A stretch of DNA of 64,000 nt from Buttiauxella agrestis (lineage in GTDB: Bacteria; Pseudomonadota; Gammaproteobacteria; Enterobacterales; Enterobacteriaceae). The notes beneath the pieces were generated by a model. The model saw only the letters and a list, made by a program, of their open reading frames with translations. It ran no database searches and was not told the DNA's origin. The stretch lies in the NCBI RefSeq assembly GCF_900446255.1, contig NZ_UIGI01000001.1, positions 4,490,763 through 4,554,762 on the forward strand, read 5' to 3'. Shown here piece by piece: positions 53,298 to 63,554 of this stretch. Within the stretch, counting starts at the first letter, position 1, and each line of letters opens with the position of its first letter. The position numbers and the translations under genes are program-made.

Positions 53298-55394
53298 CTA
53301 GCGGAAATTAATATCTCTGTCGCTCGTCATGCCATACAGCTCAAACTTGCGTCCCAGCATCTGCCCACCGTCGCGCGTTAAAGGCGTCCAGCTGACCTGC
53401 GCGCGGCTGCGGGTTGGCGATGAAGAGAAGATATCCAGCGGCACATTGACGTAGAAACCTTTGGTGAAATCCCCTTCCCCGTACTCTTCTTTCGAGACGT
53501 TGGTGATCGTAGCGTAGGTGCCGACCACCACGCCGCTGTCGAAGCGTTTCGAGATTTCCAGCGTGCCGCCTTTATCTTTCGCCAGATACTGGCCGATGCT
53601 CAGTTTAACCAGCACATCGTCAGCAAACGGTGGCGTCCAGTAACCGGTGATATGGCCGGTTGGTGCGCTGTAATCGGTGAACTTCATCATGTCCAGCGAG
53701 CTGGTCCAGTCACGCTGTTTGACGTAGTTGGCATTGGCACCAATCGCCCAGTTGCTATCGACCGGGCGGTACAACACTTCCGCGCCCACGCCGCCGTACA
53801 TGGTTTCGAGATAGCCGCCGTAAACCTGCCCGTACCAACTGTTGCCCAGGTACTGGAAGTAGTTGGCTTGCAGGTTATTGACGTAAACATCATTTTCAAC
53901 GTAGTCGCGAACGTGGGTACGCACTCGCGGCAGTGTCGAGTCGTTCGGCGGATTGGTGTAGTTAAATTTGTCGTAGTTATTGGCGATGTTGGCAAACAGG
54001 CTGCCGGTGGTGAGCAAGTGGTCCGTGACCCACCAGTCGGCGGTTCCCATCACGCCAACCTGATACATATAGAAACTTTCCGGCCCGCCAACCGACTGGT
54101 TGAGCACCGGGTTTATCGCGAAATTCACCTTTGATTTGTCGATGAAATACCCTTGCTCGGTTTTCGCTGGCACCACCGGTTCTTCGCGTTTTTGCACCAG
54201 TTGTGTTTCATGCCCCAGCGGCTCGCCTTGCAGATGGTTTTGCAGGCTGGCGACATCCGTTTCCGTCGTCACCTGCGGCATATTCAGGCGCGTTTCGGTG
54301 ATGCGGATGGTGCGAATATTTTCCGGCAGGTCATTCATGATAATGCGGTTGGCGCGTTCAATGCCTTCGCGGGAATCACGGTATTTCACCTGCTCGCCCG
54401 TCACATACAGCGTATCGCCTTTGACCTGGATATTCGGGTTGGCCAGGCCCGCGTTGTATTTAAGCAGCGTGAGCTGATTGGCGACCACCGTCGGCTGGAG
54501 AATTTCATCTTGCGGTTGCGGCTGGTATTGCGGGCGACGATTGTCGTTATAGCCCGGTCGCAAATCGTTGAAGTTGGTCCGCAACGTCACGCCAAACATG
54601 AAGGTATTCCCGCGTTCGTAGCTGACGTTAACGTCGGCCCAATCGGCGACACGGTAGATAGCGCCGACGTTAACGTTGCTACGCTGCTCGAGTTTCCCGG
54701 CAAAATCCTGGGTGTAATTATTGCCTTCATATTCCACTTTCAGGCGCAGCGGCTGCCATGGAGTCTGGTATTCAATGCCGCCAAACAGTGATGCCGGGCC
54801 GTGGAACATGCCGCTAAAGTTGAACGAACCCGCCTGGTTGTAGCTGTTATCGCGATAGCAATAACCGTCGCTGACTTCGCAGAATGGGTTTTTCACGTTA
54901 CCGCTGGTGCCCATGTAGCCCCAGCCCATTCCGAGGGTAAAGTCGAACGGCCCCCAGGCTTTGCTCGCCACAATATATTCACTGTCGAACAGCCCGGTGC
55001 CGCCTAAATCGCGCACGCCGACCGCCACTTGCGGCAGGTAATATCCCTCTTCCCAGAGGCGCACTTTCATGTCGAATGCTTTGTCTTTGTAGGTTTGATT
55101 ACCCGAGAAAGCCTCGACGCTGCTGTATTGTTTGGTGCGCACATCGGTGTAGCGCAGCGTGGTTTCAAGCCACGGGAAAAGCTGCACCGAAGCCGAGTAA
55201 AAGCGGTACTGGTCATTATCGCGGTAGTTCAGGCTGAATTCGCCCTCACGCGCCATGCGCGCCGTCGGGGTTTGGAGCAAACCGACGCCGCCAAAATCCG
55301 ATTGTGACGGGCCAACAGGTGCCGGAAAAGTTTCGGCATGGCAGGCCGCGGAGACCGCCAGCGCCAGCAAGCTGTAGAGCGTTTTATTCTTCAT
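53298..55394 (-). CDS. yjbH: YjbH-family outer-membrane lipoprotein/beta-barrel
   Basis: A 698-aa secreted protein with signal peptide [20 protein letters not shown]. An N-terminal domain ([20 protein letters not shown]) is followed by repeated aromatic beta-strands typical of a barrel. It is the DUF940/YjbH family, part of the Rcs-regulated yjbEFGH operon linked to production or export of an extracellular polysaccharide in E. coli. The start is set at ATG 55394, overlapping the yjbG stop; the longer frame would start at TTG. Confidence 0.92.
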   Translation of the reverse strand: MKNKTLYSLLALAVSAACHAETFPAPVGPSQSDFGGVGLLQTPTARMAREGEFSLNYRDNDQYRFYSASVQLFPWLETTLRYTDVRTKQYSSVEAFSGNQTYKDKAFDMKVRLWEEGYYLPQVAVGVRDLGGTGLFDSEYIVASKAWGPFDFTLGMGWGYMGTSGNVKNPFCEVSDGYCYRDNSYNQAGSFNFSGMFHGPASLFGGIEYQTPWQPLRLKVEYEGNNYTQDFAGKLEQRSNVNVGAIYRVADWADVNVSYERGNTFMFGVTLRTNFNDLRPGYNDNRRPQYQPQPQDEILQPTVVANQLTLLKYNAGLANPNIQVKGDTLYVTGEQVKYRDSREGIERANRIIMNDLPENIRTIRITETRLNMPQVTTETDVASLQNHLQGEPLGHETQLVQKREEPVVPAKTEQGYFIDKSKVNFAINPVLNQSVGGPESFYMYQVGVMGTADWWVTDHLLTTGSLFANIANNYDKFNYTNPPNDSTLPRVRTHVRDYVENDVYVNNLQANYFQYLGNSWYGQVYGGYLETMYGGVGAEVLYRPVDSNWAIGANANYVKQRDWTSSLDMMKFTDYSAPTGHITGYWTPPFADDVLVKLSIGQYLAKDKGGTLEISKRFDSGVVVGTYATITNVSKEEYGEGDFTKGFYVNVPLDIFSSSPTRSRAQVSWTPLTRDGGQMLGRKFELYGMTSDRDINFR

Positions 55395-56164
55395 CAATCC
55401 GGTCTCCGATGGGTCAGAGAGTTGAGGATTTGCTGATTCAGGCTGTTGAAATCAGAGTTAAAAAGTCGGTCGCTGAAACCGACAAACAGGATGCTGCCCG
55501 GCGTGAGTTCCACATGGCGTTTATTCCAGTACGCGACCGGCGCTTTTTGCGTTTTGCCGTCCGGGTAAATCACCCACGCATAGCTGCGGTCAGCCCCGCT
55601 GAGTTTGTCGATGCCATCCAGATATTCATCGGCACTGCGCCCGGCCACAAACGGCTTCTCGCCCGGCGAGCTGACTAATCCCATCAGCGTGATGGTGGTC
55701 GGCTGTGCGCCGGTCCACAGGCTGTATTCGCCCTGAAGCGGAACGTTGGCACGCGGACGAACGCGCACCCAGTCCGGATCGAGGTCAACAAACTGCCGTC
55801 CGGTGACGTGTATGGCCTGCATCTGCTGGCGCATGCCGTTGATAGCTGCGGCGTCGTCGCCATCTTCCTGCGCGGCAAATTCGCTTAACTGAGCCAGTAA
55901 TTTCTGGTGCTGTTGTTCTGCCGCAGCAGATGCCTGGCGTTCGCTGATGACGGCACCCGGCCACCAGGCGTTTGCCAGCACAGGCTGTGTGACTAAATCA
56001 GCCAGTCTTTCAACGTTTTTAATGGTTTGATTTTGTGGGTAAATCGTCACGTTTCCGGCAGCGTAAGCATTGAATACCAGGGTGGATAAGGTGAGCGCCG
56101 CAAAAACGTGTCGGATGACGCTGCGCTTATCCGACCTACACATCATCGAGGCTTTAATTTTCAT
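55394..56164 (-). CDS. yjbG: YjbG, exopolysaccharide-operon periplasmic protein
   Basis: A 256-aa capsule-biosynthesis GfcC-like protein ([49 protein letters not shown]). Its start overlaps the yjbF stop by 4 bp. Unusually, residues about 9-19 of the leader ([11 protein letters not shown]) are encoded by a REP element (56109-56140), giving a longer, strongly basic n-region ahead of the hydrophobic [16 protein letters not shown]. The rest follows E. coli YjbG. Confidence 0.92.
   Translation of the reverse strand: MKIKASMMCRSDKRSVIRHVFAALTLSTLVFNAYAAGNVTIYPQNQTIKNVERLADLVTQPVLANAWWPGAVISERQASAAAEQQHQKLLAQLSEFAAQEDGDDAAAINGMRQQMQAIHVTGRQFVDLDPDWVRVRPRANVPLQGEYSLWTGAQPTTITLMGLVSSPGEKPFVAGRSADEYLDGIDKLSGADRSYAWVIYPDGKTQKAPVAYWNKRHVELTPGSILFVGFSDRLFNSDFNSLNQQILNSLTHRRPD
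56109..56140. repeat. REP element inside the yjbG coding sequence
   Basis: A complete palindromic REP copy lies within the first 20 codons of yjbG and is read in frame without a stop. Same family as the RAYT-flanking REPs. Confidence 0.88.
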
Positions 56165-56799
56165 TCTTTTGCCGCCTTCAATAAAATGGTGTTAACCGGC
56201 CAATAATCGGGGCCAAGATATTGTTTTGACTGGCGGATATGACCTTCGCTGTCTATCCAGAAGCGGTTATGCCAGGTTTTGCCGTCGGCGGTAATTTCTT
56301 CGTCGAGCACGCGAACCGGCGTGGTGCTCATCGCTATGTCCAGCGTGTCGGTACCATCCCAGGTGAAGGTGGAACGCGCCGTCGCCATGCGCACCTGTTG
56401 GTGTTCAGTCCAGGCCATTTGCCGCGTCCAGCTTGCGCCATCAATAATTTGATTCGGGTTGGTTAGCGGGTCGTTTGCCAGGTTAGTGACCTGCTGGAGG
56501 TTGTCGCCAAGCCCGGTGGTTTTCACGATGCGGCCATGTTCGGTGACGATCATCGCCCGGTCTTGCGTCACCCATTTTTGTTGGCCGTTTTCGTCAAAGG
56601 CCAGCACCACAAAAATTTGCGGGCCGTTATTGATGCGCATGTACTGGCTGGCGTAGCGCATATTTTGAATTTCATCATGAGTTAGCTGTATGCCGTCATC
56701 CCCCACCATGCTGTGCCAGAGCGAGGAGCCAAGGCCTTTGGTGGTGTCGGAACATGCCTGAAGTAACAGGCAAGAAAGAAGAATTACGAGTCGCTGCAC
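56161..56799 (-). CDS. yjbF: YjbF-family outer-membrane lipoprotein (GfcB-like)
   Basis: A 212-aa lipoprotein with leader ending in lipobox LLLQAC. Family text includes DEIQNMRYASQYMRINNGPQ and RFWIDSEGHIRQSKQYLGPD. It is homologous to GfcB of the group 4 capsule system. The start is set at GTG 56799, with GGGGA upstream and a compact leader; the open frame continues to an ATG at 56829. It lies 63 bp after yjbE, beyond a UUCG hairpin. Confidence 0.9.
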   Translation of the reverse strand: MQRLVILLSCLLLQACSDTTKGLGSSLWHSMVGDDGIQLTHDEIQNMRYASQYMRINNGPQIFVVLAFDENGQQKWVTQDRAMIVTEHGRIVKTTGLGDNLQQVTNLANDPLTNPNQIIDGASWTRQMAWTEHQQVRMATARSTFTWDGTDTLDIAMSTTPVRVLDEEITADGKTWHNRFWIDSEGHIRQSKQYLGPDYWPVNTILLKAAKE

Positions 56800-56820
56800 G
56801 AGGTTTCCCCGGAGTCGAAA

Positions 56821-56842
56821 TAACCACACCGAAGTGTGGTTA
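56821..56842 (-). terminator. UUCG-loop hairpin between yjbE and yjbF
   Basis: A perfect 9-bp stem (TAACCACAC with GTGTGGTTA) closes on the minus strand with a TTCG tetraloop and is followed by TTTC. It probably lets part of the transcripts end after yjbE, giving excess of the small protein. Confidence 0.6.
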
Positions 56843-56862
56843 GAGTTAAATCACCCGCGAAA

Positions 56863-57108
56863 TTAACGGGTGCTGGTCGTCGTGGTGGTGGTGGTCCCGG
56901 TATTGGAACCATCACCGCCACCGGTTGCAGCAAGTGCTACACCCACTGCCGACCCGACAGTGCTGGCGCTGGTCGCAGTAGAACTCCCTGCGGACACATT
57001 CGTTGCTTGTGCGCCAGCTGCTTCACCCGTTGATACCGGGTCAGCATTTGCCGCGCCAGCCGCTGCCAGCGTGAATATGGCGAAAGCGCCATAAAGAACT
57101 TTCTTCAT
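56863..57108 (-). CDS. yjbE: YjbE, small secreted protein
   Basis: An 81-aa protein with signal peptide ([20 protein letters not shown]) and a low-complexity mature part rich in Ala, Ser, Gly and Thr that ends in a threonine run (TTTTTTT). It matches E. coli YjbE in size, composition and position as first gene of yjbEFGH. Function is unknown; in E. coli the operon responds to RcsB. Confidence 0.9.
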   Translation of the reverse strand: MKKVLYGAFAIFTLAAAGAANADPVSTGEAAGAQATNVSAGSSTATSASTVGSAVGVALAATGGGDGSNTGTTTTTTTSTR

Positions 57109-57479
57109 AACAATTTCCCTTCATTGAATGAATGGAGATTTGCCCAAAAGGAATTTCAGGCGTTTCGAGTATACACAACAAGTAATAGCGACAGACCGCG
57201 ACGGGGAATAAGGAGAGAGCTTTAAGATAAATGGAAATATAACAATATTGGCAATATTGACATTTCATTTAGATGATGAAAAACAGACAGTTAAAATATA
57301 ATCAAGAGGAAATACAATCTAATTAATCCGAAAATAAACCCGTAGAATTATCAGGTTATAGGTGTTTTTAGGATTAACCTCACGCTGGGGAATTAAGCTA
57401 TTTACGGGGCAAGGGGAATTATCTTATTTAAATAAATAAGCCGACCATAAGATCGGCTTATATTTAATGTCTATTACTC
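57109..57479. other. Upstream region of yjbEFGH
   Basis: This AT-rich region holds the yjbE promoter and the pgi terminator. A loose RcsB-box-like stretch (TAGGATTAACCTCA, 57369-57382; about 10 of 14 positions) is noted but is too weak to call. No gene is seen. Confidence 0.45.
57437..57460 (-). terminator. Terminator of pgi
   Basis: The hairpin AAGCCGA-N-C/G-N-TCGGCTT is flanked by A-rich and T-rich runs on both sides and lies beyond the ERIC that follows pgi. On the minus strand it reads into TTATTTATTT. Confidence 0.65.
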
Positions 57480-57605
57480 TTACCCTAAATAATTCGAGTT
57501 GTGGGTAGGCGGCAAACTTACGAATCCCCAGGAGCTTACAAAAGTAAGTGACTGGGGTGAGTAAGTGCAGCCAACACCGCCGCAACTCGAAGTATGACGG
57601 GTATT
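57480..57605. repeat. ERIC element, copy 2, touching the pgi stop codon
   Basis: A 126-bp ERIC with the same ends and centre as copy 1 (CCCCAGGAGCTTAC, AAGTAAGTGACTGGGGTGAG). Its right end overlaps the pgi TAA stop (57604-57606), so pgi mRNA carries the element directly after the coding region. Confidence 0.93.
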
Positions 57606-59253
57606 ATGCGCGCCAGGATTTATAACGGTTGATTAAACCATTCGTTGAAGAATCGTGAGTGCTGATTTCTGCATTGTCGCCCAGCTCCGGCAGAATACGG
57701 TTAGCCAGTTGCTTACCTAATTCCACGCCCCACTGATCGAAGGTGAAGATGTTCAGGATGGCACCCTGAGTGAAGATCTTGTGCTCATACAGCGCAATCA
57801 GAGCGCCGAGGCTGAACGGAGTGATTTCACGCAGCAGGATGGAGTTAGTTGGGCGGTTGCCTTCAAACACTTTGAACGGCACAACGTGTTCCAGAGTTTT
57901 TGGATCTTTACCCTGGTCAGCATATTCCTGCTCAACCACATCGCGTGCTTTACCAAATGCCAGCGCTTCTGTCTGAGCGAAGAAGTTAGACAGCAGTTTT
58001 GGATGGTGATCAGAAAGCGGGTTGTGGCTGCTCGCAGGCGCGATGAAGTCACAAGGAACCATTTTGGTACCCTGGTGAATCAGCTGGTAGAACGCGTGCT
58101 GGCCGTTAGTGCCAGGCTCGCCCCAGATGATTGGGCCAGTCTGGTAATCAACCGCGTTGCCGTTACGGTCAACGTATTTGCCGTTGGATTCCATGTTGCC
58201 CTGCTGGAAGTAAGCAGCAAAACGGTGCATGTACTGGTCGTATGGCAGAATTGCTTCGGTTTCTGCGCCGAAGAAATTGTTGTACCAGATACCAATCAGC
58301 GCCAGCAGCACAGGCAGGTTTTCCTCTGCCGGCGTGTTCGCGAAGTGTTTGTCCATGGCGTGTGCACCGGACAGCAATTCAACAAAGTTTTCGTAGCCGA
58401 CTGACAGGATGATAGACAGGCCAATCGCGGACCACAGGGAGTAACGGCCACCGACCCAATCCCAGAATTCAAACATGTTGGCCGTGTCGATACCGAACTC
58501 GCCAACCGCTTTTGCGTTGGTAGACAGCGCCGCGAAGTGTTTCGCCACGTGTTTGTTATCGCCAGCGGTTGCCAGGAACCAGTCGCGCGCGCTGTGGGCG
58601 TTGGTCATGGTTTCTTGCGTGGTGAAGGTTTTAGAGGCAACCAGGAACAGCGTGGTTTCCGGGTCAACATTCTTCAGCACTTCGGCAATGTGAGTCCCGT
58701 CAACGTTAGACACGAAGTGCATGTTGAGGTGGTTTTTGTATGGACGCAGCGCTTCGGTCACCATGAATGGGCCGAGGTCTGAACCGCCGATACCGATGTT
58801 CACTACGTCAGTAATCGCTTTGCCGGTGTAGCCTTTCCAGTTGCCGCTGATAATGCTTTCAGAGAAGGTTTTCATCTTCTCAAGCACCGCGTTCACTTCT
58901 GGCATCACATCTTTGCCATCAACGATGATTGGCGTGTTGCTGCGGTTACGCAGTGCAACGTGCAGCACAGCGCGGTCTTCAGTGCGGTTAATTTTCTCGC
59001 CAGAGAACATGGACTTGATTGCGCCCTGCAAATCCGTCTCTTTTGCCAGCGCTTGTAGCCTGGTCAGGGTTTCTTCAGTGATGCGGTTTTTGGAGTAATC
59101 CACCAGCATTAAGTCGTCGAAAGTCGCGGAGAACTTGCCAAAACGATCAGCATCCTGCGCGAACAGCTCAGCGATTGTGACGTCTTTCATTTCGTCAAAA
59201 TGCGCCTGCAAGGCCTGCCATGCAGCGGTCTGCGTTGGGTTGATATTTTTCAT
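57604..59253 (-). CDS. pgi: Glucose-6-phosphate isomerase
   Basis: A 549-aa cytosolic glycolytic enzyme interconverting glucose 6-phosphate and fructose 6-phosphate. Family signatures are [26 protein letters not shown] and the C-terminal [17 protein letters not shown]. Length equals E. coli Pgi. The position between yjbE and lysC is kept from E. coli, apart from the antiporter gene now beside it. Confidence 0.98.
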   Translation of the reverse strand: MKNINPTQTAAWQALQAHFDEMKDVTIAELFAQDADRFGKFSATFDDLMLVDYSKNRITEETLTRLQALAKETDLQGAIKSMFSGEKINRTEDRAVLHVALRNRSNTPIIVDGKDVMPEVNAVLEKMKTFSESIISGNWKGYTGKAITDVVNIGIGGSDLGPFMVTEALRPYKNHLNMHFVSNVDGTHIAEVLKNVDPETTLFLVASKTFTTQETMTNAHSARDWFLATAGDNKHVAKHFAALSTNAKAVGEFGIDTANMFEFWDWVGGRYSLWSAIGLSIILSVGYENFVELLSGAHAMDKHFANTPAEENLPVLLALIGIWYNNFFGAETEAILPYDQYMHRFAAYFQQGNMESNGKYVDRNGNAVDYQTGPIIWGEPGTNGQHAFYQLIHQGTKMVPCDFIAPASSHNPLSDHHPKLLSNFFAQTEALAFGKARDVVEQEYADQGKDPKTLEHVVPFKVFEGNRPTNSILLREITPFSLGALIALYEHKIFTQGAILNIFTFDQWGVELGKQLANRILPELGDNAEISTHDSSTNGLINRYKSWRA

Positions 59254-59464
59254 AGCGTTACCCTTTTGATTTGAGAACTGTGACTGCGGTCAATTGTATA
59301 TCCACAAAACGGGATTTGTGATGATTTTTCTGCCTTTGCACAGGGAATACCGTTTCAGGTTATGTGCCAGCGAAAAAGTTATCGAAGCGGACTCAGCCCA
59401 TCTGGACCCCGTCTACACTGAGAAAAACAGTATGGCGCTGTAAACCAGGTAAGGTAAAAATTTT

Positions 59465-61270
59465 ATGGAACTGTCCGTACCTCTTTTATTGGTGATTATC
59501 ACCATTAGCTCGCTGGCGGCGCAGTGGCTGGCGTGGGCGATTAAGCTTCCAGCCATCCTCCCTTTACTGTTATTCGGGCTGATTCTCGGCCCGTTTACGC
59601 ATGTGCTTAACCCCGATCAGCTTTTTGGCGAACTGCTGTTTCCCGTGGTTTCCCTCGCCGTGGCCATTATTTTGTTCGAAGGTGCGCTCACGCTGCGTTT
59701 TGATGAGATTCGCGGTTTAGGCGGCGTGGTGCGCAACCTGGTCAGCGTTGGGATGCTGGCGACTTTTGCCGTGATTAGCCTCGCCTGTTGGTGGCTGTTA
59801 GGGTTAGAACCGGCGCTGGCAGCGCTGGTGGGTGCCGTGACGGTTGTGACCGGCCCGACGGTTATCGCTCCGCTGATGCGCGTGGTGCGCCCGAACGCCG
59901 CGATTAACCGGGTGCTGCGCTGGGAAGGGATTGTTATCGACCCTGTGGGGGCGATTTTCACGCTGCTGGTGTTTGAGTTCATCACGCTGCGCCAGGAAGC
60001 AGGTTCCAATCTGCATTTGCTGATTATCTTCGCGCAGACGGTGGTGGTGGGTTTAGCCTGCGGCGCGCTGTTTGGCTGGTTGCTGGGCACCGCGTTAAAA
60101 CGCGTGTGGTTTCCGGCTTATCTGCAAAATTTTGCCGTACTCGCAGTGGTGTTGCTGACGTTCGGCCTTTCAAACTCGCTGGCCGATGAGTCAGGATTAT
60201 TGGCGGTGACGGTGCTGGGCATCTGGCTGGCGAACATGCGCGATGTGGATGTCAGCGATATCGTCGCGTTCAAAGAAGAGTTGTCGGCCATTCTGATCTC
60301 GGCGTTGTTTATTATTCTTGCCGCCCGCCTCGATATTCATGGCGTGTTGGCGATGGGCTGGCCACTGGTCGCTTTGCTGCTGGTGATTCAGTTTGTCGCC
60401 CGCCCGTTATGTATTGCGATTTCTACCCTCGGTTCGTCGTTAACCCTGCGCGAAAAGCTGTTGTTAAGCTGGATTTCTCCGCGCGGTATTGTCGCGGCGG
60501 CGGTGAGTTCGTTATTCGCCCTGACGCTGCAAAAAAGCGGTTACGAAGGCGCGGATAAACTGGTCAGCGTGGTGTTCGCCATTATTATTGGCACCGTGGT
60601 GCTGCAAAGCCTGACCAGTGGCCCGCTGGCAAGGTGGCTCGGCGTGCAACAACGCAAGCCAAAAGGGGTGCTGATTATTGGCGCAAATACGGTGGCGCGA
60701 ACGCTGGCTCACGCGCTGGTGAAACAAAACATTCCGGTGATCCTCACCGATAATAGTTGGGAATATTACCGCCTGGCGCGCATGGAAGGATTGCCCGCTT
60801 ATTACGGAAATGCCTGGTCGGAGCATGCGGAAAACGTGCTCGATTTAAGCAATACCGCGCAGGTGCTCGCACTTTCGCCAAACCGCCACCAAAACGCGCT
60901 GGCGGTGTATCACTTCAGTCATATTTTCGGCAACGATAAGGTTTTTGCTATCCGTTCCGGTTCCGCGTTGAAAGGGCGAGGCAGTAACGAAAGCGCGCGT
61001 TTTCGTCGTCATGAGAAACTTTTTCCTGAAGATGTCACCTGGAGCAATTTAAGCAGCCAGCTTGCCAAAGGAGCGACCATTAAAGCGACGCGTCTGAATG
61101 AAAATTTTGGCTGGCTGGAATATCTGGAGAAAAATCGCGGAGTCTTGCCACTTTTTGCCCGTCTGGAAGAAGGAAAAACTATCGCGATAAACGGGAAAAC
61201 CATCCCAACGCTGCCCTGTACTTTGATTGCATTGGTGCAGACCGATAAATCCCCGGCTTCCAGACGTTGA
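59465..61270 (+). CDS. CPA1-family sodium/proton antiporter with TrkA-type domain
   Basis: A 601-aa inner-membrane protein. About twelve to thirteen helices (1-390) carry the exchanger motifs (VVTGPTVIAPLMRVV, GIVIDPVGAIFTLLVFEF, SWISPRGIVAAAVSSLFA). A cytoplasmic NAD-binding-like TrkA-N domain follows (GVLIIGANTVARTLAHALV, about 405-520). This is the NhaP-type architecture with a regulatory nucleotide domain. The ion cannot be assigned from sequence. It is divergent from pgi; its stop overlaps the probable lysC -35 box. Confidence 0.85.
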   Translation: MELSVPLLLVIITISSLAAQWLAWAIKLPAILPLLLFGLILGPFTHVLNPDQLFGELLFPVVSLAVAIILFEGALTLRFDEIRGLGGVVRNLVSVGMLATFAVISLACWWLLGLEPALAALVGAVTVVTGPTVIAPLMRVVRPNAAINRVLRWEGIVIDPVGAIFTLLVFEFITLRQEAGSNLHLLIIFAQTVVVGLACGALFGWLLGTALKRVWFPAYLQNFAVLAVVLLTFGLSNSLADESGLLAVTVLGIWLANMRDVDVSDIVAFKEELSAILISALFIILAARLDIHGVLAMGWPLVALLLVIQFVARPLCIAISTLGSSLTLREKLLLSWISPRGIVAAAVSSLFALTLQKSGYEGADKLVSVVFAIIIGTVVLQSLTSGPLARWLGVQQRKPKGVLIIGANTVARTLAHALVKQNIPVILTDNSWEYYRLARMEGLPAYYGNAWSEHAENVLDLSNTAQVLALSPNRHQNALAVYHFSHIFGNDKVFAIRSGSALKGRGSNESARFRRHEKLFPEDVTWSNLSSQLAKGATIKATRLNENFGWLEYLEKNRGVLPLFARLEEGKTIAINGKTIPTLPCTLIALVQTDKSPASRR

Positions 61271-61295
61271 CATCTGGCGCGTAACATTTTATTTG
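61267..61295 (+). promoter_or_regulatory. Probable lysC promoter
   Basis: A perfect -35 TTGACA (61267-61272) overlaps the antiporter stop and is followed after 17 bp by TATTTG as a modest -10. It would start transcription just before the lysine riboswitch. Confidence 0.5.
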
Positions 61296-61330
61296 TATAC
61301 GGCTACTTGCTCACTTGTGAGTAAGCCAGA

Positions 61331-61515
61331 AGAGGCGCGTCGCCCAGGTATCGTGTTTGAGGAGCCAATCCGCAGACGACACAGGAGGGGGAGCGACGCC
61401 GAGGTAGTGCATGTATGGCAGCATGTATTATCGGCCACGGGGGCTGAATCCCTTGGGCTGTCACCAGGAGCATTTCATAATCGAATGCTCCAAATTATTC
61501 CCGAATTCGTAAAGA
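61331..61515 (+). ncRNA. Lysine riboswitch (L box)
   Basis: The conserved pieces occur in order: AGAGGCGCG at 61331, CCCAGGTA, GAGGAGCCAATCC, AGGGGGAGCGACGCCGAGG and GGGGGCTGAATCCCTTGGG, with closing CTGTCACC near 61459-61466. This is the lysine-binding aptamer known from enterobacterial lysC leaders; the expression platform lies in the about 150 nt before the start. Lysine binding should lower LysC production. The 3' limit is approximate. Confidence 0.92.
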
Positions 61516-61664
61516 GATTGGGGAGACAAGGTGGGGCGCTTCTGGGTGTATCGTAGTTCAAGTTTACTTTTCTACGTCTGCCCCGTATCCCGCTCTTCCC
61601 TTGTGCCAAGGTTGATTGACTTTTTTGCCATAGCGATGGCTCCCTGACACGAGGCTGTACCGTA

Positions 61665-63020
61665 ATGTCCTACCCACAAACCGTTATTGCCAAATTTGGC
61701 GGCACAAGCGTTGCAGATTACGACGCGATGAACCGCAGCGCCGATGTGGTGCTGGCTGATGAAAACGTTCGCGTTGTCGTCCTTTCCGCATCGGCGGGTA
61801 TCACCAATTTGCTGGTGGCGCTGGCAGGCGGACTGGAAGCTACAGAGCGTTTTGTTAAGCTCGATGCGATTCGCAAAATTCAATATGACATTGTCGAACG
61901 TTTGGCTAACCCGCAAATCATCCGCGAAGAAGTCGAGCGTCTGCTCGAGAACATCACCACTCTGGCTGAAGCGGCATCGCTTGCGACCTCAACCGCATTG
62001 ACAGATGAACTGGTTAGCCACGGCGAGCTGATGTCTACGCTGCTGTTTGTCGAGATCCTGCGCGAACGCAAAGTTGACGCGCAATGGTTTGATATCCGTA
62101 AAATCATGCGTACTAACGACCGTTTTGGCCGCGCCGAGCCGGATGTCACCACCTTAGCGGACCTGGCGAGCCAACAGCTCCTGCCACGTCTGGCGCAATC
62201 TCTGGTCATTACTCAAGGCTTTATCGGTAGCGAAGCGAAAGGCCGCACCACCACGCTTGGCCGTGGCGGCAGCGACTATACCGCGGCATTGTTGGGCGAG
62301 GCGTTACATGCCAGCCGTGTCGATATCTGGACTGACGTGCCGGGCATTTACACCACCGATCCGCGCATGGTGCCCGCGGCAAAACGCATCGACAAAATTG
62401 CGTTTGAAGAAGCAGCTGAAATGGCGACATTCGGTGCAAAAGTGCTGCACCCGGCTACGTTATTGCCTGCGGTTCGTTGCGGTATTCCGGTGTTTGTGGG
62501 GTCCAGTAAAGATCCAAAAGCCGGTGGCACACTGGTGTGTAATCAAACTGAAAACCCGCCGCTGTTCCGCGCGCTGGCTGTTCGCCGCAAGCAAACGCTG
62601 GTGACGCTGCACAGCATGAGCATGCTCCACTCCCACGGTTTCCTTGCGGAAGTGTTCAACATTCTGGCGCACCACAATGTCTCTGTCGATTTGGTGACGA
62701 CATCTGAAGTCAGCGTCGCGTTGACGCTGGACACCACCGGTTCCACATCCACCTCAGACAGCCTCCTGACGACGTCTTTGCTGACCGAGCTTTCTTCATT
62801 GTGCCGCGTTGAAGTGGAAGAAAACCTCGCGCTGGTTGCTATCATCGGCAACCAACTGTCGAAAGCCTGCGGCGTGGGCAAAGAGGTGTTTGGCGTGCTT
62901 GAACCGTTCAATATCCGCATGATTTGCTACGGCGCATCCAGCTATAACCTGTGCTTCCTGGTGCCGGGCGATGACGCAGAAAAAGTGGTGCAGAAGTTGC
63001 ACCACAATTTGTTCGAGTAA
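61665..63020 (+). CDS. lysC: Lysine-sensitive aspartokinase III
   Basis: A 451-aa enzyme catalysing the first step of the aspartate family pathway (aspartate to aspartyl phosphate). The ATP/aspartate site begins IAKFGGTSVADYDAMNRS; GRGGSDYTAALLGEAL and VPGIYTTDPR follow. Two C-terminal ACT domains (about 310-450) bind lysine for feedback inhibition. E. coli LysC has 449 aa. Expression is set by the upstream riboswitch. Confidence 0.97.
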   Translation: MSYPQTVIAKFGGTSVADYDAMNRSADVVLADENVRVVVLSASAGITNLLVALAGGLEATERFVKLDAIRKIQYDIVERLANPQIIREEVERLLENITTLAEAASLATSTALTDELVSHGELMSTLLFVEILRERKVDAQWFDIRKIMRTNDRFGRAEPDVTTLADLASQQLLPRLAQSLVITQGFIGSEAKGRTTTLGRGGSDYTAALLGEALHASRVDIWTDVPGIYTTDPRMVPAAKRIDKIAFEEAAEMATFGAKVLHPATLLPAVRCGIPVFVGSSKDPKAGGTLVCNQTENPPLFRALAVRRKQTLVTLHSMSMLHSHGFLAEVFNILAHHNVSVDLVTTSEVSVALTLDTTGSTSTSDSLLTTSLLTELSSLCRVEVEENLALVAIIGNQLSKACGVGKEVFGVLEPFNIRMICYGASSYNLCFLVPGDDAEKVVQKLHHNLFE

Positions 63021-63365
63021 TTAACGATAGTTATCGTCTAAGCGCCGCTCATCTTCCTCAAGCTGGCGGCGCTGTTCGTCTAACTGACGCTGCTGGTCAT
63101 CGAGCTGGCGGCGTCGGTCTTCAAGCTGACGGCGGCGATCCTCATACTGCCGACGCCCATCTTCGCTACGCTGCCTGTCCTGCTCTTCCCAACGGTTATC
63201 ATCACCGTCATCTTCACGGCTGTCGTTTGGCTTATAGGCGTCGTTTATCGCCTGCGAAATAGAACCGACAATCGAGTTGTCAAACAGGCCATCCAGCGCA
63301 TCGGCGTGGGCAATTGAGGTCATGGTCAGGGTGCCGAGCAGCAGCGCAGTGGAGTAGCGATTCAT
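63021..63365 (-). CDS. yjdP: YjdP, secreted coiled-coil protein
   Basis: A 114-aa protein with signal peptide (ending SIAHA) and a strongly charged repeat region in the second half (RRRQLEDRRRQL, DEQRRQLEEDERR) predicted to form a single long helix. It matches E. coli YjdP, which lies beside phnP in that genome; here it has moved next to lysC. Its stop is directly adjacent to the lysC stop. Function is unknown. Confidence 0.88.
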   Translation of the reverse strand: MNRYSTALLLGTLTMTSIAHADALDGLFDNSIVGSISQAINDAYKPNDSREDDGDDNRWEEQDRQRSEDGRRQYEDRRRQLEDRRRQLDDQQRQLDEQRRQLEEDERRLDDNYR

Positions 63366-63554
63366 AAGCCTGTCTCATGAAATTGGTTCGCTAAACGATA
63401 AGAAAAAGGCCTGAGCGCCAGTAGCGGAGAAATCCTAAAACATGATCCTCGTCCGCTATTTCAAATAAACATTGAAACGCTATTTCAAGTTATATGAGTG
63501 CGGTGTTTTAATGTTTCCAGTTGAAACTTACTCATACGGACATGGGGTACTAAA

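Noticed and set aside
57369-57382. RcsB-box-like sequence upstream of yjbE
   Set aside because: Only about 10 of 14 positions fit and it lies 260 bp from the start codon; too weak to list as a site.
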